In this document: positions 1 through 8,434 of the stretch, in pieces
Layout of the letters: each line of letters begins with the position of its first letter
How positions within the stretch are numbered: the stretch's first letter is position 1
Source: Flavobacteriales bacterium UBA5081
GTDB lineage: Bacteria > Bacteroidota > Bacteroidia > Flavobacteriales_E > Vicingaceae
Assembly (NCBI GenBank): GCA_002415785.1
Contig: DIAJ01000021.1
Coordinates: forward strand, 1 to 11,971
Length of the DNA stretch: 11,971 nt
Direction of reading: 5' to 3'
Notes under the pieces: model-generated
Told to the model about the DNA's origin: nothing
The model's database searches: none
The model's input: the letters and a program-made list of their open reading frames with translations, nothing else
Position numbers and translations under genes: made by a program

Positions 1-3000
1 GTATTTTTTGATTGCCCAGACTTGGAGCAGGGGCCGGGAGGTCTTGGAGGTGGACCAAATTCACCACCGCAAATTTTTATCGATGGTAAGTCTGCTGAAA
101 ACTATATAGTTAATGTGGTCGCAGGACAACCGGTGAGCGTCCCTTTTCAGGCATCAGATTATGATTATGCTGGAAGTACCAGTCCCACAGGCTTACAAAC
201 TGTTTCTGTTGTTCCTGATGGCTTTATGTTTGCTAATGACTTTATCGACTCTACTAATTGTGTTACTGGTGCTAGGCCTTGTGCCATCTTAAAAAATCAG
301 AGTCCTATATTAAATTCAAATTTAAATCCTCCGGCTCAGGCCATAAGTGCCTTAGGTGTGGTTTCTACAGAGTTTGTGTGGCAGCCGCAATGTAAACACC
401 TTAAAGTTCCTGAAACGGGAATTCCCGGTACTTATGAAGGGATTTTTAACTTTGTCATGCGTACATCTGATAACTTTTGTCCAATTCCCGGAATTAACTA
501 TCCAACAATTACGGTAAGAGTGAAAGACCCTGTTTCATTAACAGAGCCAATTCTTAAAGGTGCTTCTGTAGACTTAGATGGAAGAATTATTATGCAATGG
601 GCACCGCCTATTGATAGTGCCGAAACTTTTACAAAATATAGATTAGAGTTTGCCGCTGTAAATGACGGGAACCCTCCCGGGGCTTGGCTAAACGGAACGA
701 ATATCAATGTTTATAAACACAAGCGTAATTTGATTCCAAACTTTAGCGGTGTTTTTATGACTAATCCTGATAACAGTCCGAATATTTTAAACAAACGTGC
801 GGGCAAAGATTGGTATTATCAAATGGCTACAACCTCAGGCTGTAGTGGAAATTATGAAACGGGTATGTCTGAACCGGTTCAATTAATGGAAGTGGAAGCT
901 ACTCCTTCGGGAGTTTTACCTCAGCCGGTTAGGTCAAAAGTAACCTTAAACTGGAATCGCCCAAAACCATTGTTCTCGGATACTTATCCCTATTTTATAT
1001 ACGAATCACGTACCAAATTTTACATTTGGGAAAATGACTCTATTGAACAATCAGGAGTGTACATTGGTGGAGAAGCCGATCCGGATAATTGGTATTTGAG
1101 AGGGAGTACTTACTCCACAAACTTTGATGTTGAATCCAACACCTGTAATGGTAAAATTGGGTTTAGAGTTGAAGCTAGAGATACCATTATTACTTATGAG
1201 CAAGGAAGTAAAATTAGAGCGGGTCAGCCTATTGATACCTTAATTTTTAGCACTTTTAGTGTGATTGATACGGTTTATATGAAAAATAGAGGGTTTATTC
1301 CGAATCCTCAATTAGATACCATAATGGTAAATGAAAATGGAGAACCTTATTTTAGAATCGATCGTGCTAATGCAGGTACGGTAAAAAGCTTTAAGATTTT
1401 TAATCATAACGATACTTCTAATTTAAAAAATGAGATTGCAAGTTTTAATGCAAGAGTAGACTCATTTTTATACACCGGTGTTAACATAAATAATACAGTA
1501 GACAGCTTTTTAGTGCAATCATTTGATCGTTGTGATTTAACCAACACAGCTTTTAGTGATGTGTACACGACTATAAAGTTAGATGGAGGATTGTTGACTC
1601 CTAGATGTTCTGCAATTTATGAATTAAGATGGAACAAGCCTTTAGGCTTTCCGGATGGAATTCGTAGGTATGATGTTTATCTAGATTCTGCAAATACAGG
1701 CTTTGAAAGAGTTGATCAAATAACAAATGCAAATACTACAGTTGCTAATATTCAGGTTGTAGCCGGCGTTGATTATAAATTTAGAGTAATTGCGGTAAGC
1801 AATTCAGAAGCCGTAAATATTTCAGAAATTGAAAACTACTCTTCTCCAAACGATTTGCGAACCTTTGAAGTGGTTCCGGCTCCGGAATTAGTCTGCTCTT
1901 ATGTGGAGGATAATGGAAGTGTAACTTTGAATTTCCTTGAACCTAAAAGAGACTCTACCAATAATGGAAAGTCATACAAATTTTACTACAGACAGGTAGG
2001 AGCCGGAAGTTGGCAAGAGTTTGCTAATAGCAATAATTTAATTTATGGTCAGGACTTTGAAGTAACCATAACAGGAATAGATGCAATTAGTAATCAATAT
2101 GAATTTATGGCTAGAACATTGTCCGGCTGTTCAGGGACTGAACCATCTCTTGATGGAAATATCTTAAAATCAATTAAAGTAGATCCTTCATTTGATGCAA
2201 ATAATCCTGACAAAGAAGTAGTATTGAGCTGGAATGAAGCTGAAATTCCAGATAATCCGGACTATAGGGAATCAAAGTATACTGTTTATAAAGCAATGGG
2301 CGTTGACGGAACATCACCTTACTTTTCAGCGGATTCTTTTAGCGTTACTTCGGATAAAGGATTAATTGATTACAGCAATGGAGCAATTTGTGATACTTTA
2401 AACGGATACTATGTATCAAATTGGTTTTATAAAACAAAAAATGATAGTATCAATAACCAACCTTATTGTTTGTCGCGTTCTGCTTATGATACGATAAGAG
2501 TAAAAGATGCTATTGAACCATTAACTCAATTAATTGATTTCGTAACGGTAAATCCACAAACCAATGAATTAGAGATTTACTGGAGTGAAAAACCAAGTGA
2601 GGATATTTATCAAATTAATTTTATTCAATCAACACCCGACAAACCAATTCCATTTAGAATAATTGATAGTGTAAATTGGTATACCAACCCACAAAGACTA
2701 ACAATCCCAATTGACTCTATAGATGTAAGAGATACATCTATATGGATTTCTGCTCAGTCGGTTGATGCTTGTGGAAAAATTGATAGTGATTATGCTAATT
2801 TTGATTTTCACCGAAACATGGATTTAGATGCTGTTTGGAATCAATGTGATTCAACGATAGATTTAAACTGGACAGGCTATCATTATTTTAATGAAGGTGG
2901 TGATGAGGTAACTTACACTGTTTATGTTGATAGTACTACTGGGGATGGTAATTTCCATGAGATTTACTCAAGTGAAACTACTGACACCACTTATCGTCAT

Positions 3001-4002
3001 AAAGTGTATACCGGAGACATGAATTTCCGTTTCTATATAAAAGCAACGAGCAGTGAGAATTCATTTGCATCTATTTCAAATATAGATGGAGATTCTGCTT
3101 ACTATCAAGATGAACCACTTTATGGGTACTTGCATTACGCAACAGTAACACCAAATAAAGCAGTAGAAATTCAAATGTTAAAAGACACAGTAGTTCGACA
3201 AGGTGGTTACTCCATTTATCGAGGAGCTGAAAAAGACTTGAGACAAATGCAGCGAATTGACCGAGTAGATGCAGATGGTATTTTTAAAGCTTCTACTTTT
3301 AAGTATACCGACTTTACTGCTCGCACCGACCAAATGGCGTATTACTACAAAATTATTACCGAAAATCAATGCGGTGGTAATGTAGATACTTCCAACTTTG
3401 GTAGTAGTATTCATTTAACTATTGATGCAGATAATGAGGCGTTAACGAATACCTTAAAGTGGAATGAGTACACTGAGTGGGATAGTACAGTAGCCTACTA
3501 CAACATATACAGAGGTTTTAATGGTGGAGAACCGGAAGATTTAATTGCTGTAGTAGCACCAACGGATGAACCGATGAATGTTTATGTTGATGATGTGTAC
3601 GATAACACCAATGTAAAAGGTCGTTATTGCTACAAAGTGGAAGCTGTACAAGGACCGATTAACGATGACTTTAATGGTTTGATTAATTCAGCCACTTCGG
3701 TTTCAAACGAAGCTTGTGCAACTCAAAAGCCATTGTTCTACGTACCGAATGCTTTCGCTCCTGACGGAATAAATAAGGTGTTCATGCCAAAAGGACAATT
3801 CTTTGACTTCTCATTGTATGAGATGGCAATTTACAACCGTTGGGGAGAGCAAATCTTCATTACGCGTGACGTAACTGAAGGTTGGGATGGAACCCATAAC
3901 GGTGAAATTGTTCCACTAGGTTCTTATGTGTATACTATTCGCTTTAAAGATGCCGATGGTAAAGAGCATAAGCGCAAAGGAACGGTAACTGTTATTCGAT
4001 AA
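1..4002 (+). CDS. Large secreted FN3-repeat protein with T9SS type B sorting domain (5' partial)
   Basis: The frame is open from the first base, so the true start lies upstream. A TTG at 22 could be read as a start, but the codons before it (VFFDCPD) are also open and no signal peptide follows, so I treat the gene as 5'-truncated with 1333 codons visible. A short Gly/Pro-rich linker (codons 11-22) comes first, then an Ig/cadherin-like region with several cysteines (about codons 23-180). About ten divergent fibronectin-III-like modules follow, each with a core strand of the type x-L-x-W-[NS] and a later Y-x-[VI]-Y strand. The last 87 residues match the gliding-motility-associated / type B T9SS C-terminal domain: VPNAFAPDGIN, YNRWGEQIF, GWDGT, PLGSYVYTI and a final GTVTVIR. 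The protein is therefore expected to be exported by Sec, pass the outer membrane through T9SS, and stay on the surface or be released. An adhesin or matrix role is inference. No catalytic domain is visible. A strong terminator follows the stop codon. Confidence 0.9.
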   Translation, partial: VFFDCPDLEQGPGGLGGGPNSPPQIFIDGKSAENYIVNVVAGQPVSVPFQASDYDYAGSTSPTGLQTVSVVPDGFMFANDFIDSTNCVTGARPCAILKNQSPILNSNLNPPAQAISALGVVSTEFVWQPQCKHLKVPETGIPGTYEGIFNFVMRTSDNFCPIPGINYPTITVRVKDPVSLTEPILKGASVDLDGRIIMQWAPPIDSAETFTKYRLEFAAVNDGNPPGAWLNGTNINVYKHKRNLIPNFSGVFMTNPDNSPNILNKRAGKDWYYQMATTSGCSGNYETGMSEPVQLMEVEATPSGVLPQPVRSKVTLNWNRPKPLFSDTYPYFIYESRTKFYIWENDSIEQSGVYIGGEADPDNWYLRGSTYSTNFDVESNTCNGKIGFRVEARDTIITYEQGSKIRAGQPIDTLIFSTFSVIDTVYMKNRGFIPNPQLDTIMVNENGEPYFRIDRANAGTVKSFKIFNHNDTSNLKNEIASFNARVDSFLYTGVNINNTVDSFLVQSFDRCDLTNTAFSDVYTTIKLDGGLLTPRCSAIYELRWNKPLGFPDGIRRYDVYLDSANTGFERVDQITNANTTVANIQVVAGVDYKFRVIAVSNSEAVNISEIENYSSPNDLRTFEVVPAPELVCSYVEDNGSVTLNFLEPKRDSTNNGKSYKFYYRQVGAGSWQEFANSNNLIYGQDFEVTITGIDAISNQYEFMARTLSGCSGTEPSLDGNILKSIKVDPSFDANNPDKEVVLSWNEAEIPDNPDYRESKYTVYKAMGVDGTSPYFSADSFSVTSDKGLIDYSNGAICDTLNGYYVSNWFYKTKNDSINNQPYCLSRSAYDTIRVKDAIEPLTQLIDFVTVNPQTNELEIYWSEKPSEDIYQINFIQSTPDKPIPFRIIDSVNWYTNPQRLTIPIDSIDVRDTSIWISAQSVDACGKIDSDYANFDFHRNMDLDAVWNQCDSTIDLNWTGYHYFNEGGDEVTYTVYVDSTTGDGNFHEIYSSETTDTTYRHKVYTGDMNFRFYIKATSSENSFASISNIDGDSAYYQDEPLYGYLHYATVTPNKAVEIQMLKDTVVRQGGYSIYRGAEKDLRQMQRIDRVDADGIFKASTFKYTDFTARTDQMAYYYKIITENQCGGNVDTSNFGSSIHLTIDADNEALTNTLKWNEYTEWDSTVAYYNIYRGFNGGEPEDLIAVVAPTDEPMNVYVDDVYDNTNVKGRYCYKVEAVQGPINDDFNGLINSATSVSNEACATQKPLFYVPNAFAPDGINKVFMPKGQFFDFSLYEMAIYNRWGEQIFITRDVTEGWDGTHNGEIVPLGSYVYTIRFKDADGKEHKRKGTVTVIR
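568..3500 (+). repeat. Tandem divergent fibronectin-III-like modules inside the surface protein
   Basis: Core-strand motifs recur roughly every 280-350 bases. They are encoded near 585 (MQWAPP), 940 (LNWNRP), 1325 (degenerate, PYFRIDRA), 1622 (LRWNKP), 1920 (LNFLEP), 2220 (LSWNEA), 2570 (IYWSEK), 2857 (LNWTGY), 3163 (IQMLKD) and 3447 (LKWNEY). Most are followed 15-25 residues later by a tyrosine-rich strand such as YTVYKA or YNIYRG. This is the FN3 signature by eye. The copies are too diverged to count as DNA repeats. Exact domain boundaries cannot be set without a profile search. Confidence 0.65.
3739..3999 (+). other. T9SS type B C-terminal sorting domain (coding segment)
   Basis: The 87 C-terminal codons follow the pattern of the gliding-motility C-terminal domain family: PNAFAPDG, then a YNRWG core, GWDGT, a PxGxYVY turn, and a terminal G-T-V-T-x-I-R strand. 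In this family the domain directs cargo through the type IX secretion system. One deviation is that the usual PNG-D-G-x-ND segment is shortened to APDGINKVF, so the first Asn-Gly-Asp unit is missing. Confidence 0.88.
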
Positions 4003-4024
4003 AAAGCAGATTATTCAATACTTA

Positions 4025-4053
4025 AAAAAGGGCTCCCGACGGGAGCCCTTTTT
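4025..4053 (+). terminator. Rho-independent terminator after the FN3/T9SS cargo gene
   Basis: A perfect GC-rich stem (GGGCTCCC, loop GAC, GGGAGCCC) spans 4030-4048. It is flanked by five A residues before and five T residues after, which extend the stem and supply the U tract. It starts 22 bases after the stop codon at 4002. The A and T flanks make it nearly symmetric, so it could also act on the minus strand. It separates the surface-protein gene from the guaB operon. Confidence 0.93.
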
Positions 4054-4088
4054 ATTTTAATTAACAGCAACAGTCATGGCATAATGCT

Positions 4089-4096
4089 TATTTTTG
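4089..4096 (+). promoter_or_regulatory. Candidate Bacteroidota -7 element (TAnnTTTG) for guaB
   Basis: TATTTTTG matches the Bacteroidetes -7 consensus TAnnTTTG exactly. It lies after the terminator and 20 bases before the preferred guaB ATG at 4117, implying a short leader. I see no good TTG -33 element 19-21 bases further upstream (the sequence there is ACAGCAACAG-like), so the match could be chance in AT-rich DNA. If real, it drives the whole guaB-to-MoxR operon. Confidence 0.45.
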
Positions 4097-4116
4097 CGCA
4101 TCTTAAAACCACTGAG

Positions 4117-5601
4117 ATGAGTACTTCAAATTCATTAGAACGATTTCTGCCGGAAGGCTTAACCTACGACGATATTTTGATGGTTCCTTCTTATTCTGAA
4201 GTGATGCCCCGACAAGTTGATATTTCGTCGCAATTTTCGAAAAATATACGTTTAAATACACCTATAGTTTCAGCAGCTATGGATACGGTTACAGAATCTG
4301 CTTTGGCGATAGCCATTGCCGGAGAAGGTGGAATTGGCGTTTTGCACAAAAATATGAGTATTGAACAGCAGGCAGCTGAGGTGAGAAAAGTGAAGCGCTC
4401 AGAAAGCGGCATGATTCAAGATCCCATTACTTTAAATGTAGATGCTAAAGTGGCTGATGCTTTGCGATTGATGAAGGAGAATAGCATTGGTGGAATTCCC
4501 GTGGTTGATGATGAGCATAAATTGATTGGAATTGTAACCAATAGAGATTTGCGTTTTCAAAAGAAAATGGACGAGCCGGTAGTAAATGTAATGACGAAAG
4601 ACAACATTATTACTACTCAAAAAAATACAGATTTATCAAAAGCGGAAGACATACTTCAGGAGCATAAAATTGAAAAGCTTCCGGTAGTTGACGAGCAAAA
4701 TAAATTAATAGGACTGATAACTTACAGAGATATTATCAAGCTAAAAGAGCGCCCGAATGCTTGCAAAGACCAATACGGTAGATTGCGAGTAGCAGCTGCA
4801 GTAGGAGTTACAGCCGACGTTATGGAGCGCATTAGTGCACTTGTGGAAGTAGGTGTTGATGCTGTAATTATCGACACGGCTCACGGTCATTCTAAAGGAG
4901 TAATTGACACTTTAAAAAGAGTAAAAGAAAAATTTCAAGAAATAGATGTAGTTGTAGGAAACATTGCCACAGCAGAAGCCGCTATTGCTTTGGCTGAGGC
5001 CGGAGCAGATGCCATTAAAGTAGGTATAGGTCCCGGTTCTATTTGTACTACTCGTGTAATTGCAGGAGTAGGTGTTCCTCAGTTCTCAGCGGTGATGATG
5101 GTAGCAGACGCTTTAAAAGATAAAGGTTACAAAGTGCCCGTAATTGCCGATGGTGGTTTGCGTTTTACAGGAGATATTGTAAAGGCATTAGCAGCCGGAG
5201 CAGATACAGCCATGGCCGGTTCATTATTTGCCGGAGTGGAAGAGTCTCCGGGGGAAACCATCATTTACGAAGGTAGAAAATTTAAAGCCTATAGAGGAAT
5301 GGGCTCTTTAGAAGCCATGCAAAAAGGTTCAAAAGATCGTTACTTCCAAGATATGGAAGACGATATTAAAAAGTTAGTTCCCGAAGGAATTAGCGGCAGA
5401 GTTCCTTTTAAAGGTTCGCTTACTGAAGTGGTGTATCAAATGGTTGGCGGAATTCGCGCAGGCATGGGTTATTGTGGTTGTAAAAGCATTGAAGAGCTTA
5501 AAACGCAATCGAAATTTATTAAAATTACCAATGCCGGTATTCGCGAAAGTCACCCACATGATGTGAGCATTACTCGTGAAGCACCTAATTACAGCAGATA
5601 A
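4117..5601 (+). CDS. guaB: Inosine-5'-monophosphate dehydrogenase
   Basis: This cytoplasmic enzyme oxidises IMP to XMP with NAD+, the committed step of guanine nucleotide synthesis. I prefer the ATG at 4117 (494 aa) over an upstream in-frame ATG at 4084. The 4117 product begins MSTSNSLERF just ahead of the conserved LTYDDILMVP, its length fits the family (about 490), and the candidate promoter lies between the two starts. Two CBS domains (about residues 98-210) interrupt the barrel after AVEGGIG-type residues. Catalytic features are present: the loop GPGSICTT with nucleophile Cys310 and Thr312, the IMP-binding DGG at 345-347, GMGS at 394-397, and the flap Arg408-Tyr409 in KDRYFQ. The C-terminus ESHPHDVxITxExPNY is typical. 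The next gene begins 27 bases downstream with no terminator, so co-transcription is likely. No broken motif is seen. Confidence 0.98.
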   Translation: MSTSNSLERFLPEGLTYDDILMVPSYSEVMPRQVDISSQFSKNIRLNTPIVSAAMDTVTESALAIAIAGEGGIGVLHKNMSIEQQAAEVRKVKRSESGMIQDPITLNVDAKVADALRLMKENSIGGIPVVDDEHKLIGIVTNRDLRFQKKMDEPVVNVMTKDNIITTQKNTDLSKAEDILQEHKIEKLPVVDEQNKLIGLITYRDIIKLKERPNACKDQYGRLRVAAAVGVTADVMERISALVEVGVDAVIIDTAHGHSKGVIDTLKRVKEKFQEIDVVVGNIATAEAAIALAEAGADAIKVGIGPGSICTTRVIAGVGVPQFSAVMMVADALKDKGYKVPVIADGGLRFTGDIVKALAAGADTAMAGSLFAGVEESPGETIIYEGRKFKAYRGMGSLEAMQKGSKDRYFQDMEDDIKKLVPEGISGRVPFKGSLTEVVYQMVGGIRAGMGYCGCKSIEELKTQSKFIKITNAGIRESHPHDVSITREAPNYSR

Positions 5602-5628
5602 TCATTACTAAACTATATTACTAAAACT

Positions 5629-7575
5629 ATGAATAAAGTCAAGTCATTATTATCCATTGTAGCAATTGCCGCTTCATTTATGGCAACTGCTCAAGAGAGT
5701 AAAACTTTCATCGATTTTGGCGATGAAAAAGTAAGTAAAGCGGAGTTTAAACGCGTTTATTTAAAGAATAACAGCGGAGAGATGGTCAGTAAAAGTACAG
5801 TTGATGAGTACTTAGACCTTTATGTTAATTTTAAGCTTAAAGTAAAAGAAGCTGAAGCATTAGGATTTGATACAGTAAGTTCCTTTAAAAAAGAACTAGC
5901 CGGTTATCGTAAACAATTAGCTCAACCTTATCTTTCGGCAGATGGAGTGATGGAGGGCTTGCAAAAAGAAGCTTATGATCGCTTACAAGAAGAGGTAAGA
6001 GCAGCTCATATTTTGATTTCTGTGGATTCTGAGGCTTCTCCTGAAGACACTTTGAAAGCATACAAAAAAGCGGAGAAAGTTTTAAAAATATTAAAAGGAG
6101 GAGCTGATTTTGAGGTTACAGCGAAAGAATACTCTGAAGATCCATCGGTGAAAAACAATGGTGGAGAGTTGGGTTATTTTACGGCATTCCAAATGGTGTA
6201 TCCGTTTGAGACAGCTGCTTACAATACAAATGTTGGCGAAGTATCAGAAATTGTTCGTACCCAGTTTGGCTATCATATTTTAAAGGTGTTGGACAAGCGT
6301 CCATCGAATGGAAAAGTTTCCGTAGCACATATCTTGATTTCTACCGACCCTCAAATTAATAAAGACGGAGATGCAGAAACTAAAATTCAAGAAATTTATG
6401 ATCGCATAGAAAATGGAGACCCTTTTGATGTTTTAGCCAAAAACTTTTCAGATGATACGCGATCTGCTCGTCAAGGTGGTGACTTGCCAGCTTTTGGTGT
6501 AGGAAGAATGGTGCCTGAGTTTGAAGAGGTAGCATTTAGTTTAAAGGAAGAAGGGCAAGTTTCAGAGCCCTTTCAAACTCAGTATGGTTGGCACATTATT
6601 AAACTTCTTGGGAAAGAAAAGGTACAGTCATACAAAGATATGGAGAATGAACTTTCTCAAAGAGTTAAACGAGACGGTCGTTCGAAGTTAACAGAAGGAG
6701 CAGTTCTTAGAAAAATCAAAAAGCAATATGGGTTTTCTCAAAAACTAAAAGAACGAGACGATTTCTATGAAGTAGTTGATAATAGCTATTTCCAAGGAAA
6801 ATGGGATGTTAAGTTAGCAAAAAAGTTAAAGAAAGATTTATTTACTATTGGCGATAAGACAATTAGTCAGAGAGACTTTGCCAATTACTTAAATCAAACT
6901 CAAAGAAAAAGAAATGAGATTGATGTAAAAGTATTGGTGAATAATAAGTATGAAGATTTTGTTCGCCAAACTTTAATGAGCTATAAAGATGCTCGCTTGG
7001 AGGAGGAACAACCGGAGTTTGCAGCATTAATGCAAGAGTATCGAGACGGGATTTTGCTTTTTAACCTAACGGATAAAAAAGTGTGGTCGAAAGCAGTAGA
7101 AGATACTACGGGTTTAGAAGCTTTCTACGAAGCCAATAAAGAAAAGTATAAATGGGGAGAAAGAGTAGATGCTGTAGTTTATTCTGCGCTTAATAAAGAA
7201 ATAGCAAAGAAAGTAAAGTCTTTGATTAAAAAGGGCTTGAGCCGTAAAGAGATTGTTGAGGAAATCAATCAAAGCTCTCAATTAAACCTGAAAACGGAGA
7301 TGAAGAAATACGAAAAGGGCAATAATGAGATTGTAGATGCTGTAAAATGGGAAGAAGGCATTTCTAAAGATATAGAAAAAGGTGGGCGACAGTTTTTTGT
7401 TCACATTAAAGAGGTGTTAGAGCCGACATACAAAACACTTGAAGATGCGAGGGGAATTATCACTTCTGATTATCAAAATCACTTGGAAAAGGAATGGATT
7501 AAGTCACTTCGAGAGAAATATGATTATTCAGTAGACTCAACAATTTTAGAAGAGCTTAAATCTGAATTGAAATAG
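5629..7575 (+). CDS. Exported peptidylprolyl isomerase with two parvulin domains and a duplicated degenerate half
   Basis: The 648-residue product starts at ATG 5629 with a signal peptide (about 1-21, ending MATAQ), so it acts in the periplasm, possibly attached to a membrane by other contacts. After an N-terminal SurA_N-like helical module (about 27-115) come two parvulin/rotamase domains. The first (about 122-224) has AAHILIS, NGGELGYF and FGYHILKV. The second (about 229-329) has VAHILIS, QGGDLPAFG and YGWHIIKL. Both carry the His/Gly-Gly/FGxH pattern of active PPIases. Residues 330-648 carry no obvious family by eye, but 404-480 resemble the N-terminal module (GDKTISQRDF against GDEKVSKAEF) and about 496-598 look like a parvulin domain that has lost its key motifs. 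The expected role is folding or escorting outer-membrane and secreted proteins. It lies between guaB (27 bases) and the lipoprotein gene (4 bases). Confidence 0.92.
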   Translation: MNKVKSLLSIVAIAASFMATAQESKTFIDFGDEKVSKAEFKRVYLKNNSGEMVSKSTVDEYLDLYVNFKLKVKEAEALGFDTVSSFKKELAGYRKQLAQPYLSADGVMEGLQKEAYDRLQEEVRAAHILISVDSEASPEDTLKAYKKAEKVLKILKGGADFEVTAKEYSEDPSVKNNGGELGYFTAFQMVYPFETAAYNTNVGEVSEIVRTQFGYHILKVLDKRPSNGKVSVAHILISTDPQINKDGDAETKIQEIYDRIENGDPFDVLAKNFSDDTRSARQGGDLPAFGVGRMVPEFEEVAFSLKEEGQVSEPFQTQYGWHIIKLLGKEKVQSYKDMENELSQRVKRDGRSKLTEGAVLRKIKKQYGFSQKLKERDDFYEVVDNSYFQGKWDVKLAKKLKKDLFTIGDKTISQRDFANYLNQTQRKRNEIDVKVLVNNKYEDFVRQTLMSYKDARLEEEQPEFAALMQEYRDGILLFNLTDKKVWSKAVEDTTGLEAFYEANKEKYKWGERVDAVVYSALNKEIAKKVKSLIKKGLSRKEIVEEINQSSQLNLKTEMKKYEKGNNEIVDAVKWEEGISKDIEKGGRQFFVHIKEVLEPTYKTLEDARGIITSDYQNHLEKEWIKSLREKYDYSVDSTILEELKSELK

Positions 7576-7579
7576 TCCA

Positions 7580-8434
7580 TTGAATAAGATCTTTACACAT
7601 ACTTTAGTTTTTACAGTCGCAGCGGTTTTTACCGCTTGCGGCTTTTTTAGTGCTAATGGCGATGAAGAAGTGATTGCCCGAGTTGGTGATCATTATCTCA
7701 CTGAAGAAATGCTTTATGAATCGATTAGCTTAAAAGGAGTAGATGACAGCAGTACTTTAATTGAAAATTACATTGATAGTTGGGTAAAAGAGCAGTTATT
7801 GATTCAAAAAGCAATGCAAAATCTATCTACTGATGAAGTTAACTTTGAGAAACAGTTGGAGAGCTACCGCAACTCTCTAATCATTTATACTTATGAGAAT
7901 AAGTTGGTTGAGCAAAAACTTGATACAGCGGTTAGCCAAAAGGAAGTTGAGGAATATTATGAAGATAATAAGTCAAATTTTGATCTTAGCGAAAGACTCT
8001 ATAAAGGGCGATATATAAAATTGATTAATACAGCACCCGGGCAAGATAGCTTAAAGTATTGGCTGTTTAGCGAGTTAGCTGACTTTAACTTAAATCTTGC
8101 CGATTACTGTACCCAGTTTGCTTCCAATTGTCAGCTTGATACAAGTCAGTGGGTACCTATTTCATCTATTTCAACTATTTTTCCTTCAAAATCTTCAACA
8201 GAATTAATAGAAGACTTAAGTTTGGGAGCCAATATTATTTCTGACAGTACAGCTACTTTGCTGCTTGATGTAAAGGCAATTATTAATGCAGGAGAAGCTG
8301 CTCCGGTAGAGTATGTAAAAGAGCAGATTAAAGGAATAATTCGCAATAAACGCCGTTTAAAGCTCATTGCAAATGCCAAGCAAGAGATTTATGAGGAGGC
8401 AACTTTGAAAAAGAAATATGATGTATATCGCTAG
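7580..8434 (+). CDS. Parvulin-family lipoprotein lacking recognisable rotamase motifs
   Basis: The 284-residue product begins at TTG 7580. This start is chosen because an in-frame stop lies 12 bases upstream, the next ATG would be near residue 45, and the TTG gives a proper lipoprotein signal: a hydrophobic stretch ending VFTAC-G with Cys20 as the lipidation site. The mature N-terminus has the SurA_N-like module (VIARVGDHYLTEE at 31-43, then FEKQLESYR at 89-97), closely matching the preceding gene. It is followed by VEEYYEDNKSNF (123-134) and a strand GRYIKLIN where active parvulins have the histidine-containing HILI strand. No GG-[DE]-[LI]-G or FGxHI motif follows, so isomerase activity is doubtful. 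A likely role is a membrane-tethered chaperone or partner of the flanking PPIases. It starts 4 bases after the upstream stop and overlaps the next gene by 17 bases. Confidence 0.85.
   Translation: MNKIFTHTLVFTVAAVFTACGFFSANGDEEVIARVGDHYLTEEMLYESISLKGVDDSSTLIENYIDSWVKEQLLIQKAMQNLSTDEVNFEKQLESYRNSLIIYTYENKLVEQKLDTAVSQKEVEEYYEDNKSNFDLSERLYKGRYIKLINTAPGQDSLKYWLFSELADFNLNLADYCTQFASNCQLDTSQWVPISSISTIFPSKSSTELIEDLSLGANIISDSTATLLLDVKAIINAGEAAPVEYVKEQIKGIIRNKRRLKLIANAKQEIYEEATLKKKYDVYR

Noticed and set aside
498..707. Minus-strand ORF of 69 codons inside the FN3 protein gene, and similar antisense frames at 3178-3414, 4191-4412, 4432-4620, 5374-5559 and 8146-8379
   Set aside because: Each lies wholly opposite a well-supported coding frame and has no recognisable domain. 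They are shadow frames.
1..4053. Functional link between the T9SS cargo gene and the parvulin operon as one system
   Set aside because: The strong terminator at 4025-4053 and a separate promoter candidate point to independent transcription. Adjacency alone is not enough.
8393..8399. GAGGAGG as a Shine-Dalgarno site for the surA-like gene
   Set aside because: It is 18 bases before the ATG at 8418, too far for normal spacing. It lies in codons of the lipoprotein gene, and the other genes here show no such site.
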